Below, in pieces: positions 52,634 through 62,246 of a DNA stretch of 64,000 nt. The translations under genes were made by a program, and so were the position numbers. Numbering within the stretch: the stretch's first letter is position 1; every line of letters begins with the position of its first letter. The notes beneath the pieces were generated by a model. That model was not told where the DNA came from and made no database searches. It was given only the letters and a program-made list of their open reading frames with translations. The stretch is from a gamma proteobacterium L18 (GTDB taxonomy: Bacteria; Pseudomonadota; Gammaproteobacteria; Pseudomonadales; Pseudomonadaceae). The stretch spans positions 124,138-188,137 of the forward strand of contig KI547169.1 of assembly GCA_000497835.1 (NCBI GenBank). The letters are read 5' to 3'.

Positions 52634-53485
52634 TCAGCGACCGCGAACCGCTTGTTCCAGCTCGGCGAAACTTGGACGGTGGGCCGGGAACAGCACCTTG
52701 CGGCCAAACTCGACGGCCAGCGACGGCGGCATGCCCGAAGCCGAGGCCACCAGGGCGGCCTTGATGGCTTCGTAAACGTTCACCTCTTCCTTGGCGTCAT
52801 GGCCGATGGCCGTAGCCAGAGGGCCCATGAAACCGTAGGCCGCCAGAATACCGAAGAACGTACCCACCAGCGCGCCACCTACGTGGGCACCGATGGTGGC
52901 CTTGTCGCCATCACCCAGGGACGCCATGGTCACCACGATCCCCAGTACCGCCGCGACGATACCGAAGCCCGGCATGCCGTCGGCGATGCCGGTCACGGCG
53001 TGGGAGGTGTGCTCCAGCTCTTCCTTCATGCTCTGCAGCTCCATGTCAAACAGGCCTTCCAGCTCGTGGGGAGCCATGTTGCCCGAGGACATGATTCGCA
53101 GGTAATCGCAGATGTAGGCCGTCATGCGCTCATCTTTGAGCACGGTCGGGTACTTGGCGAAAATGGGGCTGGCGGCAGCGTCCTCGATATCACTCTCGAT
53201 CGCCATCATGCCTTCACGACGGCTCTTGTTGAGGATCTCGTAGACCAGGCCCAGCACTTCCATGTAGAAACCGTGCGAGAAGCGCGATTTGAACATGCCC
53301 AGGGACTTCTTGATGACCTTCATGGTCATGTAGCCCGGGTTGGCCTGCAGAAAGGCACCAAAAGCGGCACCACCGATGATCAGCACTTCGAAAGGCTGAA
53401 TCAACGCTGCGATCTTACCGTGGGACAGAACGTATCCGCCGAGCACACTCGCGAATACGACGATGATGCCGATAATTTTAGCCAT
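52634..53485 (-). CDS. motA: flagellar stator protein MotA
   Basis: 283 aa with four transmembrane helices: IGIIVVFASVLGGYVLSHG, VLIIGGAAFGAFLQANPGY, then a large cytosolic loop (SRREGMMAIESDIEDAAASP), and the last two helices around GMPGFGIVAAVLGIVVTMAS and GTFFGILAAYGFMGPLATAI. It conducts protons with MotB to drive the motor. It starts at 53485; motB follows 3 bp later. Confidence 0.97.
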   Translation of the reverse strand: MAKIIGIIVVFASVLGGYVLSHGKIAALIQPFEVLIIGGAAFGAFLQANPGYMTMKVIKKSLGMFKSRFSHGFYMEVLGLVYEILNKSRREGMMAIESDIEDAAASPIFAKYPTVLKDERMTAYICDYLRIMSSGNMAPHELEGLFDMELQSMKEELEHTSHAVTGIADGMPGFGIVAAVLGIVVTMASLGDGDKATIGAHVGGALVGTFFGILAAYGFMGPLATAIGHDAKEEVNVYEAIKAALVASASGMPPSLAVEFGRKVLFPAHRPSFAELEQAVRGR

Positions 53486-53614
53486 AGATTGGAAGCACTT
53501 ACATGTCGTGGTCAGGGTGAGGGCGCAAGATTCTTAATCTCTTGTTCTACTTATCGGCAGTTCTGCGCCAGACTATAGCCTGAAAAGGTGAAAAGCCAGT
53601 TCGGTCCTACCAGC

Positions 53615-55153
53615 ATGCCAATTGAGCCCAACGTGCCTACCAAGACGCCCAATACCCTTCCAGACTGGATAAAGCTGCTCGACAGCGTACGTTTGCCGGT
53701 GCCAATGGCAAGCCATGAACGCGTTCAAGCGGCGCTGCGCGATAGCCGCAGTTCACTGCGCGACATCGCCGAGCTGATGCAGGATAGCCCGGCATTGGTA
53801 CTCAGTGTTATCCGCGAAGCCAACCATCACGTTCACCAGAGCCTGGCCGAACCGGTGGAAAGCCTGGAGATAGCCTTGGGCCGGCTGGGCCTTGCGCGCA
53901 CCGAAGAACTGCTGGAGCGCCTGCCTACGGCACTGCCCGAGGACACCCCCCGCGGCCTGCGCCAGTTGCTGCTGATCAGCCAGCACGCTGCCCAACAGGC
54001 CAACGGCCTGTTCGCCGCCCGCCTGGCGCGCCTCTGGCAGGAGATCCACTGGGGCAGCCTGCTGTTCCTTTCACCGCTGTGGCCGCTGGCAATCACCCAC
54101 CCCCGTTTGCTGGAAGAATGGGAACTGCGGGTAGTACACAAAGGCGAAGCCGCTGCCAAGGTCGAACTGGAACTGTTCGGGGTGCGCCTGCTCAACCTGT
54201 GCCAGAGCCTTGCACTGCAATGGCGGCTACCGGCCTGGATTCATCATGGCTACAACCTGCTGCTGGATGAACAGCGCGAATTCGTCAAAGTGCTGCATAT
54301 CGCCCGCGACGACGAACACCGCCTGCGCCAGCAACAGCGGCTGGACGACGACCCTGGCTTGCGCCGCTGGCTCAACCAGCCGGCCAACACCGTGGTGCTG
54401 GCCAACGGCCTGGCGCTGTCCGCCCAGGAAGCCTGGAACACCCCCCACACCCTGCGCTGGCAATACCTGACCTGCCTGTACCTGCAAATGCCTCTGGACG
54501 ACCTGCAACAGCAGGTTCACCAGCACGCCGTACAGAATGCCCGGCACTATGCCGCGCCCGGCCTGTGGCACCCCGCCGAGGCGCTGCTGTGGCCATGGGA
54601 CACCCGCCGCGTGCACAAAGGCCTGCAGCCGGCACCGCCCCCCACGGCCGAGGACCTGGCCAGCTGGCGCAAGTTGTGCGCCGAACTGCTGGCGGAACCC
54701 AGTCGGTTCACCAACGCCATGCACCTGACCACCTGTGCCCGCGATGCCCTGGTGGCCTGCGGCATGCAGCGGGTCATATTGCTGATGGCCGACAAGACGG
54801 GCACCGCCCTGCGCGTTCACCAGACGGCAGGCCTGCCCGGCGAAGCGGCCAACCTGAACCTGCTGATCAGCCAGAGCAACGTAGTGCAGCGCCTGATGGA
54901 CAAACCGGCCCAGGTGCGCCTGACCCCGCAGAACAATACCCAGTTTTCCGCCATGATCCCGTCCAGCCTGCGCGGCCTGTTCAAGGGCGAACATGTGCTG
55001 CTGCGCTCGGTGCCCGGCAATGAGCGGGTAGTCATGCTGATCGTCGCCGACCAGGGTGGCGTGCCGTTCTCGGAAATCACCGTGCAGGCCTTCACCCGCA
55101 CCGTGCAATGCGTTGAACGCGCCCTCACTGCCTTCAGTAAGCGCGGCGCCTGA
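53615..55153 (+). CDS. HDOD-domain signalling protein
   Basis: 512 aa from ATG 53615 (GTG at 53588 also possible). Residues ~25-220 are an HDOD domain, a degenerate HD fold (LLDSVRLPVPMASHERVQAA, LAEPVESLEIALGRLGLART); the C-terminal half has a GAF-like region (RVILLMADKTGTALRVHQTA, HVLLRSVPGNERVVMLIVAD). HDOD proteins act in regulation and motility rather than as hydrolases. It is divergent from motA across ~130 bp. Confidence 0.82.
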   Translation: MPIEPNVPTKTPNTLPDWIKLLDSVRLPVPMASHERVQAALRDSRSSLRDIAELMQDSPALVLSVIREANHHVHQSLAEPVESLEIALGRLGLARTEELLERLPTALPEDTPRGLRQLLLISQHAAQQANGLFAARLARLWQEIHWGSLLFLSPLWPLAITHPRLLEEWELRVVHKGEAAAKVELELFGVRLLNLCQSLALQWRLPAWIHHGYNLLLDEQREFVKVLHIARDDEHRLRQQQRLDDDPGLRRWLNQPANTVVLANGLALSAQEAWNTPHTLRWQYLTCLYLQMPLDDLQQQVHQHAVQNARHYAAPGLWHPAEALLWPWDTRRVHKGLQPAPPPTAEDLASWRKLCAELLAEPSRFTNAMHLTTCARDALVACGMQRVILLMADKTGTALRVHQTAGLPGEAANLNLLISQSNVVQRLMDKPAQVRLTPQNNTQFSAMIPSSLRGLFKGEHVLLRSVPGNERVVMLIVADQGGVPFSEITVQAFTRTVQCVERALTAFSKRGA

Positions 55154-55199
55154 AGCATGCGCTACAATCGGCCCCCCATTTTCAATCTGGAGACCTCAC

Positions 55200-56015
55200 A
55201 TGGCTGATTTCTCGGGCCTGCCGCTGGTGATCGAAGCTGCCCAGCTACAGCAACGCCTCGATGCTCCAGAGCTGATCCTGGTCGACCTGACCAGCCCGGC
55301 ACGCTACGCCGCCGGCCACATTCCCGGCGCCCGGTTCGTCGACCCCAAGCGTACCCAACTGGGCCAGCCACCGGCGCCGGGGCTGATGCCCACGCTGCCT
55401 GCGCTGCAAGCCCTGTTCGGCGAACTGGGCCATAACCCCGAGGCGGTCTACGTGGTCTATGACGACGAAGGCGGCGGCTGGGCCGGCCGTTTCATCTGGC
55501 TGCTGGATGTGATTGGGCATAAGCGCTACCACTACCTGGACGGCGGCCTGCTGGCCTGGGAAGCGGCGCAACTGCCGGTGACCAGCGAAGCGCCAGCCTT
55601 GAGCACCGGCCACGTGGCCCTGACCCTGCACGATGAACCCACGGCCACTCGTGAATACCTGCAAAGCCGCATCGGCGCCGCCGACTTGGCCATCTGGGAT
55701 GCCCGTGGCCCGCTCGAATACAGCGGCGAGAAGGTCCTGGCGGCCAAGGGCGGGCACATCCCCGGCGCGATCAATTTCGAATGGACTGCCGGCATGGACA
55801 AGGCGCGCAACCTGCGTATCCGCACCGACATGCCAAAAATCCTTGAGGACCTGGGCATCACCCCGGACAAGGAAATCATTACCCACTGCCAGACCCACCA
55901 CCGTTCCGGTTTCACCTATCTGGTGGCCAAGGCGCTCGGCTACCCGCGCGTCAAAGGCTATGCCGGTTCATGGGGCGAATGGGGCAACCACCCCGACACG
56001 CCCGTTGAAGTTTAA
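55200..56015 (+). CDS. rhdA: thiosulfate sulfurtransferase RhdA (rhodanese)
   Basis: 271 aa, two tandem rhodanese domains. The active-site loop CQTHHRSG starts at Cys230, the same position and sequence as in Azotobacter vinelandii RhdA (family knowledge); the N-terminal domain is inactive (no Cys in VVYDDEGGGWAG). It moves sulfane sulfur from thiosulfate to thiophilic acceptors. ATG at 55200 has CTGGAG eight nucleotides upstream. psd follows after 9 bp. Confidence 0.95.
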   Translation: MADFSGLPLVIEAAQLQQRLDAPELILVDLTSPARYAAGHIPGARFVDPKRTQLGQPPAPGLMPTLPALQALFGELGHNPEAVYVVYDDEGGGWAGRFIWLLDVIGHKRYHYLDGGLLAWEAAQLPVTSEAPALSTGHVALTLHDEPTATREYLQSRIGAADLAIWDARGPLEYSGEKVLAAKGGHIPGAINFEWTAGMDKARNLRIRTDMPKILEDLGITPDKEIITHCQTHHRSGFTYLVAKALGYPRVKGYAGSWGEWGNHPDTPVEV

Positions 56016-56024
56016 GGACACTCG

Positions 56025-56894
56025 ATGAAATCCCGTTTGTTTATTCTCAGTCAGTACCTGCTGCCCCACCACTTGCTCTCCCGCCTGGCCGGCTGCGTGG
56101 CCAAATGCCGCGTGCGCTGGTTCAAGAACGCCTTTACCGCCTGGTTCGCCAAGCGTTATCAGGTGGACATGTCCCAGGCCCTGGTCGAAGACCTGACCGC
56201 CTACGAGCACTTCAACGACTTCTTTACCCGCGCCCTGAAGCCCGGCGCCCGCCCACTGGACCCGACCCCGGGTGCAATCCTGAGCCCGGCCGACGGCGCC
56301 ATCAGCCAGTGGGGCGCGATCGAACACGGTCGCATCTTCCAGGCCAAAGGCCACAGCTTCAGCGCACTGGAACTGTTGGGCGGCGACCCGGCCAATGCCG
56401 CACCGTTCATGGGCGGCGAGTTCGCCACCATCTACCTGTCACCCAAGGATTACCACCGCGTGCACATGCCGCTGGCCGGCACCCTGCGCGAGATGATCTA
56501 CGTGCCAGGCCGTCTGTTCTCGGTCAACCAGACCACCGCTGAAAACGTGCCTGAGCTGTTCGCCCGCAACGAGCGCGTGGTGTGCCTGTTCGACACCGAA
56601 CGCGGCCCTATGGCCGTGGTGCTGGTGGGCGCGATGATCGTGGCCTCGGTGGAAACCGTGTGGGCCGGGCTGGTAACGCCGCCCAAGCGCGAACTCAAGA
56701 CCGTGCGCTACGACGAAGCCGCCCGCGCGCCTATCCACCTGGAAAAAGGCGCCGAGCTGGGTCGCTTCAAACTGGGCTCCACGGCCGTTGTACTGTTTGG
56801 CCCCGACCAGGTGAAATGGGCCCACGAACTGGGCGCCGGCTCGACCGTCAACATGGGCCAGCGCATCGGCCAGGGCCTCGACAGCGCGGCCTGA
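56025..56894 (+). CDS. psd: phosphatidylserine decarboxylase proenzyme
   Basis: 289 aa. It makes phosphatidylethanolamine at the inner membrane. The self-cleavage motif LGST is at 250-253 ([13 protein letters not shown]), splitting between Gly251 and Ser252 to form the pyruvoyl group. Other blocks: [32 protein letters not shown] and [15 protein letters not shown] with the catalytic His. Likely co-transcribed with rhdA (9-bp gap). Confidence 0.97.
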   Translation: MKSRLFILSQYLLPHHLLSRLAGCVAKCRVRWFKNAFTAWFAKRYQVDMSQALVEDLTAYEHFNDFFTRALKPGARPLDPTPGAILSPADGAISQWGAIEHGRIFQAKGHSFSALELLGGDPANAAPFMGGEFATIYLSPKDYHRVHMPLAGTLREMIYVPGRLFSVNQTTAENVPELFARNERVVCLFDTERGPMAVVLVGAMIVASVETVWAGLVTPPKRELKTVRYDEAARAPIHLEKGAELGRFKLGSTAVVLFGPDQVKWAHELGAGSTVNMGQRIGQGLDSAA

Positions 56895-56903
56895 ATGCCC
56901 TCT

Positions 56904-56966
56904 GGGAGCTGGCTTGCCAGCGAGTTTTTGGCAGGTTCGCAAAACTCGCCCGCAAGCCAGCCCCCA
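56904..56966. repeat. inverted repeat after psd
   Basis: Arms GCTGGCTTGCCAGCGAGTTTT and AAAACTCGCCCGCAAGCCAGC with a few mismatches around a short loop. It lies ten bases after the psd stop and is the likely terminator. The rest of 56967-57073 shows nothing clear. Confidence 0.75.
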
Positions 56967-57073
56967 CATCTTCCGGGGATCCCACTTGCCTGCGACGCCA
57001 AGGCCGTGCAGTCTTTACGGCAAAAGGTGACAATAGGCCACCCATGCACGACTGACTCAACGGGAATCGCTCG

Positions 57074-58840
57074 ATGTCTGCCGCACCCCCGCCACCTCTT
57101 TTGCGCGCCCCCACTCCCTCGCAGGCCAACCTGACGTTCTGCGAAGCCACGCCTCGCGATCTCAAGCGCTGGATCGCCACGCTGCCCAAAGCCAACCTGG
57201 GCGAAACCGCGCGCCAGCTTTACCAGGGCCTGATCGAACTCAGCCAGCTGATTACCCCCAGCGAAAACCGCCTGCAACTGCTCGAATTGCTGCGTCCGGA
57301 AGTCTATTTCGTTTGCAGCCATCTGGAGCGGCATTTCCTCAACCAGTCAGTGGTGCTGGACGAGCGCGCCCGCAAGATCGCCAACCTGTGCCAGGCCCTG
57401 CAAAACCTCTTGGCCGTGGGCTACAAGCAGGTAGTCCTGCGCGTCATTGCCCGCCTCAAGGACCGCAACCTGTTGCTGGCCACTGCCATCGAGCGGGCCA
57501 TGCATGCGCTCAAAGGCCCGCTGGTACGCGCCAGCTTGCTCTACTGCCCGGTGCCTGAAAGCCTCTGGCTGGAATTGCACCAGCTGTACCAGGTGGCCCT
57601 CAAGTATCAGCTGCACCGCACCTTCGTAGCCGATGAGCTGGTCAGCCAGAAACGCCAGCAAAGCATCGAACACACCTACGCCACTGCACTGCTGATGGGC
57701 AGCTCACGTTGCAACCAGATGCGCCAGCAGGCCATCGTGCAACTGGCCAACGTGCTGGAACCCTGGAGCGCCCTGACCCGGGTGGTCAGCGCCAGCGACG
57801 CTTCGGCGCAATTTGCCGTGGCACCAGACGCCGATGCACCGCCGCGCTACAAAAGCCTGTTCCCGGCCACGCAACTGCCGCAAATGCTCGGTCTGGACCC
57901 TCACGCGCTGGTCAAGGCGATCACCGAATGGCTGCATCTGCCGGCCGATCAACGCCAGCGCTCCGGCCTGCTGGTGCCGCCGGGCCTGACCATCGACATG
58001 CTTCAGCACCTGGCGGCGGCCTGGGGCGACGTGGCCGAGCGCACGTTCCATCGCACGCCGGGTCAGGGCACCATGAGTGTGTGCATCGGCATGAGTACGC
58101 TGCATTATTACCTGGGCGGCGAGCGCAGCTTCAGCGAACTGCTCAAGCGCCCGGAAGCCGGGCAAAGCGCGACGTTCAGTGCCAGCAAGCCCGCAGGCGC
58201 CAGCGATGGCTGGAGCCTGGCGTTCGACGCCGCGAAAACCGGCGAAAACCACGGTTTGCTGCCCTACGAGGAAATCGAGTACCCAGCGGCAGACCTCGAC
58301 GGCGGGCCGGCCAACGTGACCCGGGAGTACCCGGTGCACGAATTGCAGATCGTCAACCACAGCCCCGGCGGCTATTGCCTGGCGTGGTTGCGTGACGTGC
58401 CAGCACAATTGCAGGCCGGTGAACTGGTGGGCATTCAGGACGCCCCGTCACAGGGCTGGAGTGTTGCCGTGGTGCGCTGGATCCGCCAGGTACGCGGTGG
58501 CGGCACGCAGATGGGCATCGAACTGATTGCCCCGCACGCCCAGCCGTGTGGCCTGCAGCTGCTGCGCAGCAATCAGGAAAACAGCCAATATGTGCGCGGT
58601 TTGCAACTGCCGGAGATCCGCGCCATCGACATCCAGGCCTCGCTGATCGCCCCGCGCCTGCCCTTCCAGGAAGGCCAGAAGGTGATGATCAACACCCACG
58701 GCGAGGAAAACCGCGCCAACCTTGGGCGCAAGGTCAGCTCCACGGGCAGCTTCAATCAGTTCGAATTCCGGATTCTGGAAGCGGCACCTGCGGCAGCCCA
58801 GACGGAAAGCGAATTTGATTCGTTGTGGAAGGATCTCTGA
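57074..58840 (+). CDS. conserved Pseudomonas protein with C-terminal PilZ-like domain
   Basis: 588 aa. A mostly helical N-terminal ~300 residues (LYQGLIELSQLITPSENRLQ) precedes a segment with CIGMSTLHYYLGGERSFSEL and a C-terminal beta-rich domain with NHSPGGYCLAW and GTQMGIELIAP, which resembles PilZ (D/NxSxxG and G-x-ELI elements). The RxxxR half of the c-di-GMP site is not visible, so binding is doubtful. Its position between psd and serB is usual for this gene in Pseudomonas; fimX, which I recall next to it in P. aeruginosa, is absent. Confidence 0.7.
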   Translation: MSAAPPPPLLRAPTPSQANLTFCEATPRDLKRWIATLPKANLGETARQLYQGLIELSQLITPSENRLQLLELLRPEVYFVCSHLERHFLNQSVVLDERARKIANLCQALQNLLAVGYKQVVLRVIARLKDRNLLLATAIERAMHALKGPLVRASLLYCPVPESLWLELHQLYQVALKYQLHRTFVADELVSQKRQQSIEHTYATALLMGSSRCNQMRQQAIVQLANVLEPWSALTRVVSASDASAQFAVAPDADAPPRYKSLFPATQLPQMLGLDPHALVKAITEWLHLPADQRQRSGLLVPPGLTIDMLQHLAAAWGDVAERTFHRTPGQGTMSVCIGMSTLHYYLGGERSFSELLKRPEAGQSATFSASKPAGASDGWSLAFDAAKTGENHGLLPYEEIEYPAADLDGGPANVTREYPVHELQIVNHSPGGYCLAWLRDVPAQLQAGELVGIQDAPSQGWSVAVVRWIRQVRGGGTQMGIELIAPHAQPCGLQLLRSNQENSQYVRGLQLPEIRAIDIQASLIAPRLPFQEGQKVMINTHGEENRANLGRKVSSTGSFNQFEFRILEAAPAAAQTESEFDSLWKDL

Positions 58841-58896
58841 CGGCCACTGTAAAACTCCCACACCTGTAGCAGCAACTGTCTTGGAATGGTGTCGTC

Positions 58897-58960
58897 TGCA
58901 TCGCGACCAAGGTCGGCTCCTACGCTATCCGTGGTAGGAGCCGGCCTTGGCCGCGATGCA
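58897..58960. repeat. hairpin repeat, GCATCGCGACCAAGGTCGGC family (copy 2)
   Basis: 27-nt arms with one G-T type mismatch position, same family as 50874-50933. It is bracketed by two direct repeats of CTGTAGCAGCAACTGTCT (58864-58881 and 58973-58990). Confidence 0.8.
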
Positions 58961-58972
58961 GGCGATGCCGTC

Positions 58973-59173
58973 CTGTAGCAGCAACTGTCTATGTGGGAGC
59001 GGGTTCTACCCGCGAAAAGCACACCGCGGTATGCCAGGAAGTCCGCGTTACCTTCTTCGCGGGTAGAACCCGCTCCCACAGGGCGTGTCGCTGCCGAAGG
59101 CGGTGTCACAAGCGGCGCGGTGGATCAGCCAGTGCGCGGCGTCTGTGACGCGACCTGGCGGCCGCTGCTACAG
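58973..59173. repeat. composite repeat with REP pair (copy 2)
   Basis: Same layout as 21045-21212: CTGTAGCAGCAACTGTCTAT at the left end, a REP pair at 58993-59079, then GTGACGCGACCTGGCGGCCG and CTGCTACAG at the right end. It ends two bases before the serB stop, so it sits in the 3' region of serB and of the PilZ-like gene. Confidence 0.75.
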
Positions 59174-59174
59174 A

Positions 59175-60374
59175 TCAGGCCTGGCTGTCGCGCACGCCCA
59201 GCAGGTACAACACGCCATCCAGCCCCAGCGTGGAGATGTTGTAACGCGCCGACTGTTTGACCAGCGGCTTGGCATGCAACGCCACGCCCAAGCCTGCCTT
59301 GGCCAGCATCGGCAGGTCGTTGGCGCCGTCGCCCACGGCGATGGTCTGCTCCAGGGTCAGCCCTTCCTGCTCGGCCAGTTGCTCCAGCAGATCAGCCTTG
59401 CGCTGGGCGTCGACGATCGGTTCAACGGCAACGCCTGTGCACTTGCCATCTTCCACCTGCAGCTCGTTGGCAAACACATAGTCGATGCCCAACCGGGCCT
59501 GAATCTGCTTGGCAAAATAGGTGAAGCCGCCCGACAGAATCGCGGTCTTGTAGCCCAGGCGCTTGAGCTCGGCAAACAGCACCTCGGCGCCTTCGGTCAG
59601 CCGCAGCGAGGCTCCGATGGCGTCCAGCACGCTTACGTCCAGCCCCTTGAGCAGCGCCATGCGCTCCTTGAAGCTGGCGCGGAAGTCCAGCTCGCCACGC
59701 ATGGCACGCTCAGTGATCTCCGACACCAGATGGCCCACGCCATGGGCCTTGGCCAGCTCGTCGATGACTTCGGCCTGGATCAGCGTGGAGTCCATGTCGA
59801 ACACCGCCAGGCGGCGGTGGCGGCGGAACAGGTCGTCACGCTGGATGGCGAAGTCGGCATCCAGCAAGGTGCCGGCGGCCAGGAATTCGCGACGCAGCAA
59901 GGTGATATCCGCGGGCACGCCGCGAGCGATCAGCTCCAGGCAGGCCTTGGCTTCAGCCGAAGCAGCCGCCAGATCCGGGCGAGCCGACAGACGGTCGATG
60001 CTCTCGATGACCAGACCATGCCGACCGGCGATTTCGGTGACCGACTGCACCTGCGCGGCGGTGATCTCACGGCTCATCAGGGTCAGTACATGACGATCGT
60101 CAGTGCCGGCATTGGCCCACTGCAGGTAGTCCTGCTCGGACAAGGGGGTAAATCGCGCCTGGGGGCCCGCTACCCCCTGGATACGCTCGCGAACCGCCTT
60201 CAGGCGCGCGCTGTCATCGGCACTGGCGATCACCGCCAGCGACTGCGTACCGTGAAGTGCCGCCTGGGCGATGTCCAGAATGCGCACGCCATCCTCGGCC
60301 AGGGCACCAGTGATGGCCGCCAACAGGCCAGGACGGTCGGAACCGATGATGTTGATCAGGACGATTTCGCGCAA
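59175..60374 (-). CDS. serB: phosphoserine phosphatase SerB (TTG start)
   Basis: 399 aa. Two N-terminal ACT-like domains (INIIGSDRPGLLAAITGALA; VLTLMSREITAAQVQSVTEI) precede the HAD phosphatase with nucleophile motif DMDSTLIQAE (193-202), TAILSGGFTYFAKQI and VGDGANDLPML. It completes serine synthesis. The only start that fits the ACT domain is TTG at 60374. Divergent from the YtjB-like gene. Confidence 0.96.
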   Translation of the reverse strand: MREIVLINIIGSDRPGLLAAITGALAEDGVRILDIAQAALHGTQSLAVIASADDSARLKAVRERIQGVAGPQARFTPLSEQDYLQWANAGTDDRHVLTLMSREITAAQVQSVTEIAGRHGLVIESIDRLSARPDLAAASAEAKACLELIARGVPADITLLRREFLAAGTLLDADFAIQRDDLFRRHRRLAVFDMDSTLIQAEVIDELAKAHGVGHLVSEITERAMRGELDFRASFKERMALLKGLDVSVLDAIGASLRLTEGAEVLFAELKRLGYKTAILSGGFTYFAKQIQARLGIDYVFANELQVEDGKCTGVAVEPIVDAQRKADLLEQLAEQEGLTLEQTIAVGDGANDLPMLAKAGLGVALHAKPLVKQSARYNISTLGLDGVLYLLGVRDSQA

Positions 60375-60508
60375 AGGGCACCCCGTACGTGGAAAAAAAT
60401 CGCATTCTACCTACTTTCAGTGACCATCGGGCACAGGCAGCGCTTTGCCGCTCTGGGGCCTGTCGCTATACTGCGCAGCAACTTCACGGACATAAAGAGC
60501 CGCGCTCA

Positions 60509-62029
60509 GTGAACCGGCCCACGCCAGTAAAAACAGACAATTTCTTCCTGCTGATCTTCCGGGCACTGCGCCACCGCCGCGCCCCGATAGCATTGCGCAT
60601 CGCCAGCCTCAATGTATTGCTGGTCGCCCTGGCGCTGGTGATCTACGCCTGCGTGATGGGTTTGCAATTCAAGCAGGCCATGCATCAGCAAGCCGACGCC
60701 CTGGGGCAGAGCCTGACGACGCAAACGGCAACCTCGGCCACCGAGCTGCTGGTGTCCAACGACATCCTCAGCCTCAACGTGCTGCTCAACAACCTGGTGA
60801 AAAACCCGCTGGTGGCCCATGCCGCCATCTACAGCGTGGACAACCGCATCCTCGCCGAAGCCGGCAACCGCCCCAAAAACGGGCTGCTGGGCGAAGCGGG
60901 CGGGTTGTATGAAACCAAGATCACCTTCCAGGACGTCACCGCCGGGCACCTGCGCATCAGCCTGGACATGACCCAGTTCCAGCAGCCGATGACCATCAGC
61001 CTGGAAAGCATGGCTATCCTGGGCGGCATCCTGCTGTTGGTCACCTTGGTACTCAGCCTGCGCCTGGGCCGCAACCTGTCCACGCCGCTGCTGCAACTGC
61101 GGGTATGGCTGCGCGAAATCGACGAACACACCCCGGCCACCCAGCGCCAGGACGAAATCGGCGACCTGGCCCGCGACCTGCACCAGCGCTATGCGCCCGA
61201 GCCAGCCCCGGAGCCGGAGATCGAGGAGCCGGAGTTCGAAGACGAGGACGACGAAGGCCCTGCCTTCGAGGTGCGCAACCTGCGTGATCCTAGCTTCGAC
61301 GAAAGCGCCCCGGTACCGGTGAAGCCTGTGCCCAAACGCGTCATTCATGCCGAAGAAGATGAAGACGAGGACGGCGACGACCCGTTCGCCGACCTGCGCG
61401 ACACCGCTCCAGTGGCCACCAAGCCAGCCGTGCCGGCACCCGTGGCGCCACGGGAGCCGCAGCACAGTGCAGTGCTGGCCGTGCAACTGGGCGGCCAGGA
61501 ACAACTGCGCCGCCTGCCCCGCGCACGCCTGCTGGAACTGCTGGAACGCTACCGCGCCTGCCTGGACCAAGCGGCATCGTTGTACGAAAGCGAGCTGCAC
61601 ACCCTCAATGACGGCAGCACCCTGATGCTGTTCAACAGCGACAGCAGCGGCGAAGACTACCTGACCAATGCCATCTGCTGCGGCGAACTGCTGCGTGCCC
61701 TAGGGCACCAATTGCAGATCGAAGTGGCCGACAGTGGCATCACCCTGCAGCTGCAACTGGGCCTGGTATTGGGCGACGACCTGGCCGGCATGAGCCAGAT
61801 CGACCTGCTGCTGACCGAACCGGCCCAGGACGCCCTGGCCCTGTCCCAGCACAGCCGCAACCTGCTACTGGTGGAGCGCCGCATCAGCGACGACAGCCTA
61901 GTGCGTCAGCGGGCCCGCATCCGTCCCATTGCCAGCCCCGAGGGCGCCTGCTGTGTGGAACGCCTGCTGGAGCCCTACCCGTCCCTGCTGGAGCGCCAAC
62001 TGGCGCGCATGCACGAAGCCCGGGCCTGA
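60509..62029 (+). CDS. YtjB/SMP-like membrane protein (AhpA family)
   Basis: 506 aa from GTG 60509. Two transmembrane helices (about 29-50 and the ILGGILLLVTLVLSLRLGRN segment) enclose a periplasmic region, followed by a HAMP-like piece (LSTPLLQLRVWLREIDEHTP), a strongly acidic linker (EEPEFEDEDDEGPAFE) and a globular C-terminal domain (LLELLERYRACLDQAASLYE). The place divergent from serB is the same as E. coli ytjB (smp). Function unknown; the linker and added domain make it longer than E. coli YtjB. Confidence 0.78.
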   Translation: MNRPTPVKTDNFFLLIFRALRHRRAPIALRIASLNVLLVALALVIYACVMGLQFKQAMHQQADALGQSLTTQTATSATELLVSNDILSLNVLLNNLVKNPLVAHAAIYSVDNRILAEAGNRPKNGLLGEAGGLYETKITFQDVTAGHLRISLDMTQFQQPMTISLESMAILGGILLLVTLVLSLRLGRNLSTPLLQLRVWLREIDEHTPATQRQDEIGDLARDLHQRYAPEPAPEPEIEEPEFEDEDDEGPAFEVRNLRDPSFDESAPVPVKPVPKRVIHAEEDEDEDGDDPFADLRDTAPVATKPAVPAPVAPREPQHSAVLAVQLGGQEQLRRLPRARLLELLERYRACLDQAASLYESELHTLNDGSTLMLFNSDSSGEDYLTNAICCGELLRALGHQLQIEVADSGITLQLQLGLVLGDDLAGMSQIDLLLTEPAQDALALSQHSRNLLLVERRISDDSLVRQRARIRPIASPEGACCVERLLEPYPSLLERQLARMHEARA

Positions 62030-62038
62030 TCCCGGCTG

Positions 62039-62065
62039 AAAGGGGCGCCAACAGGCGCCCCTTTT
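62039..62065 (+). terminator. terminator of the YtjB-like gene
   Basis: AAAGGGGCGCC-AACA-GGCGCCCCTTTT, a 10-bp stem followed by TTTT. Confidence 0.9.
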
Positions 62066-62147
62066 CATTCCCCTACACATTGAGTAACCAAGCTAGGTGA
62101 CGGGCTGAAACCCCGGCAAATCCTACGTTCTCGCCTTGGCGCATGGC

Positions 62148-62228
62148 GCCTGAAACCTCAGGCAAAACCTTTTGGCTGTCAGATGAAGCGTCGAGTCTTT
62201 TAGATTCGACCGCGTCATCAACGCTTCA
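62148..62228 (+). promoter_or_regulatory. structured leader/operator upstream of the aldolase gene
   Basis: A 6-bp hairpin GCCTGA-AACC-TCAGGC (62148-62163) is followed by a nested inverted repeat whose outer arms are TGAAGCGT (62184-62191) and ACGCTTCA (62221-62228), with inner GTCGA/TCGAC. It could be a regulator site or an RNA leader; no riboswitch class was recognised. Confidence 0.3.
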
Positions 62229-62246
62229 GTCGTCAAAGGATTGCCA

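Noticed and set aside
55056..55199. Upstream extension of rhdA (48 codons)
   Set aside because: It overlaps the HDOD gene in another frame and has no family similarity; ATG 55200 has a good ribosome site and gives Cys230 at the family position.
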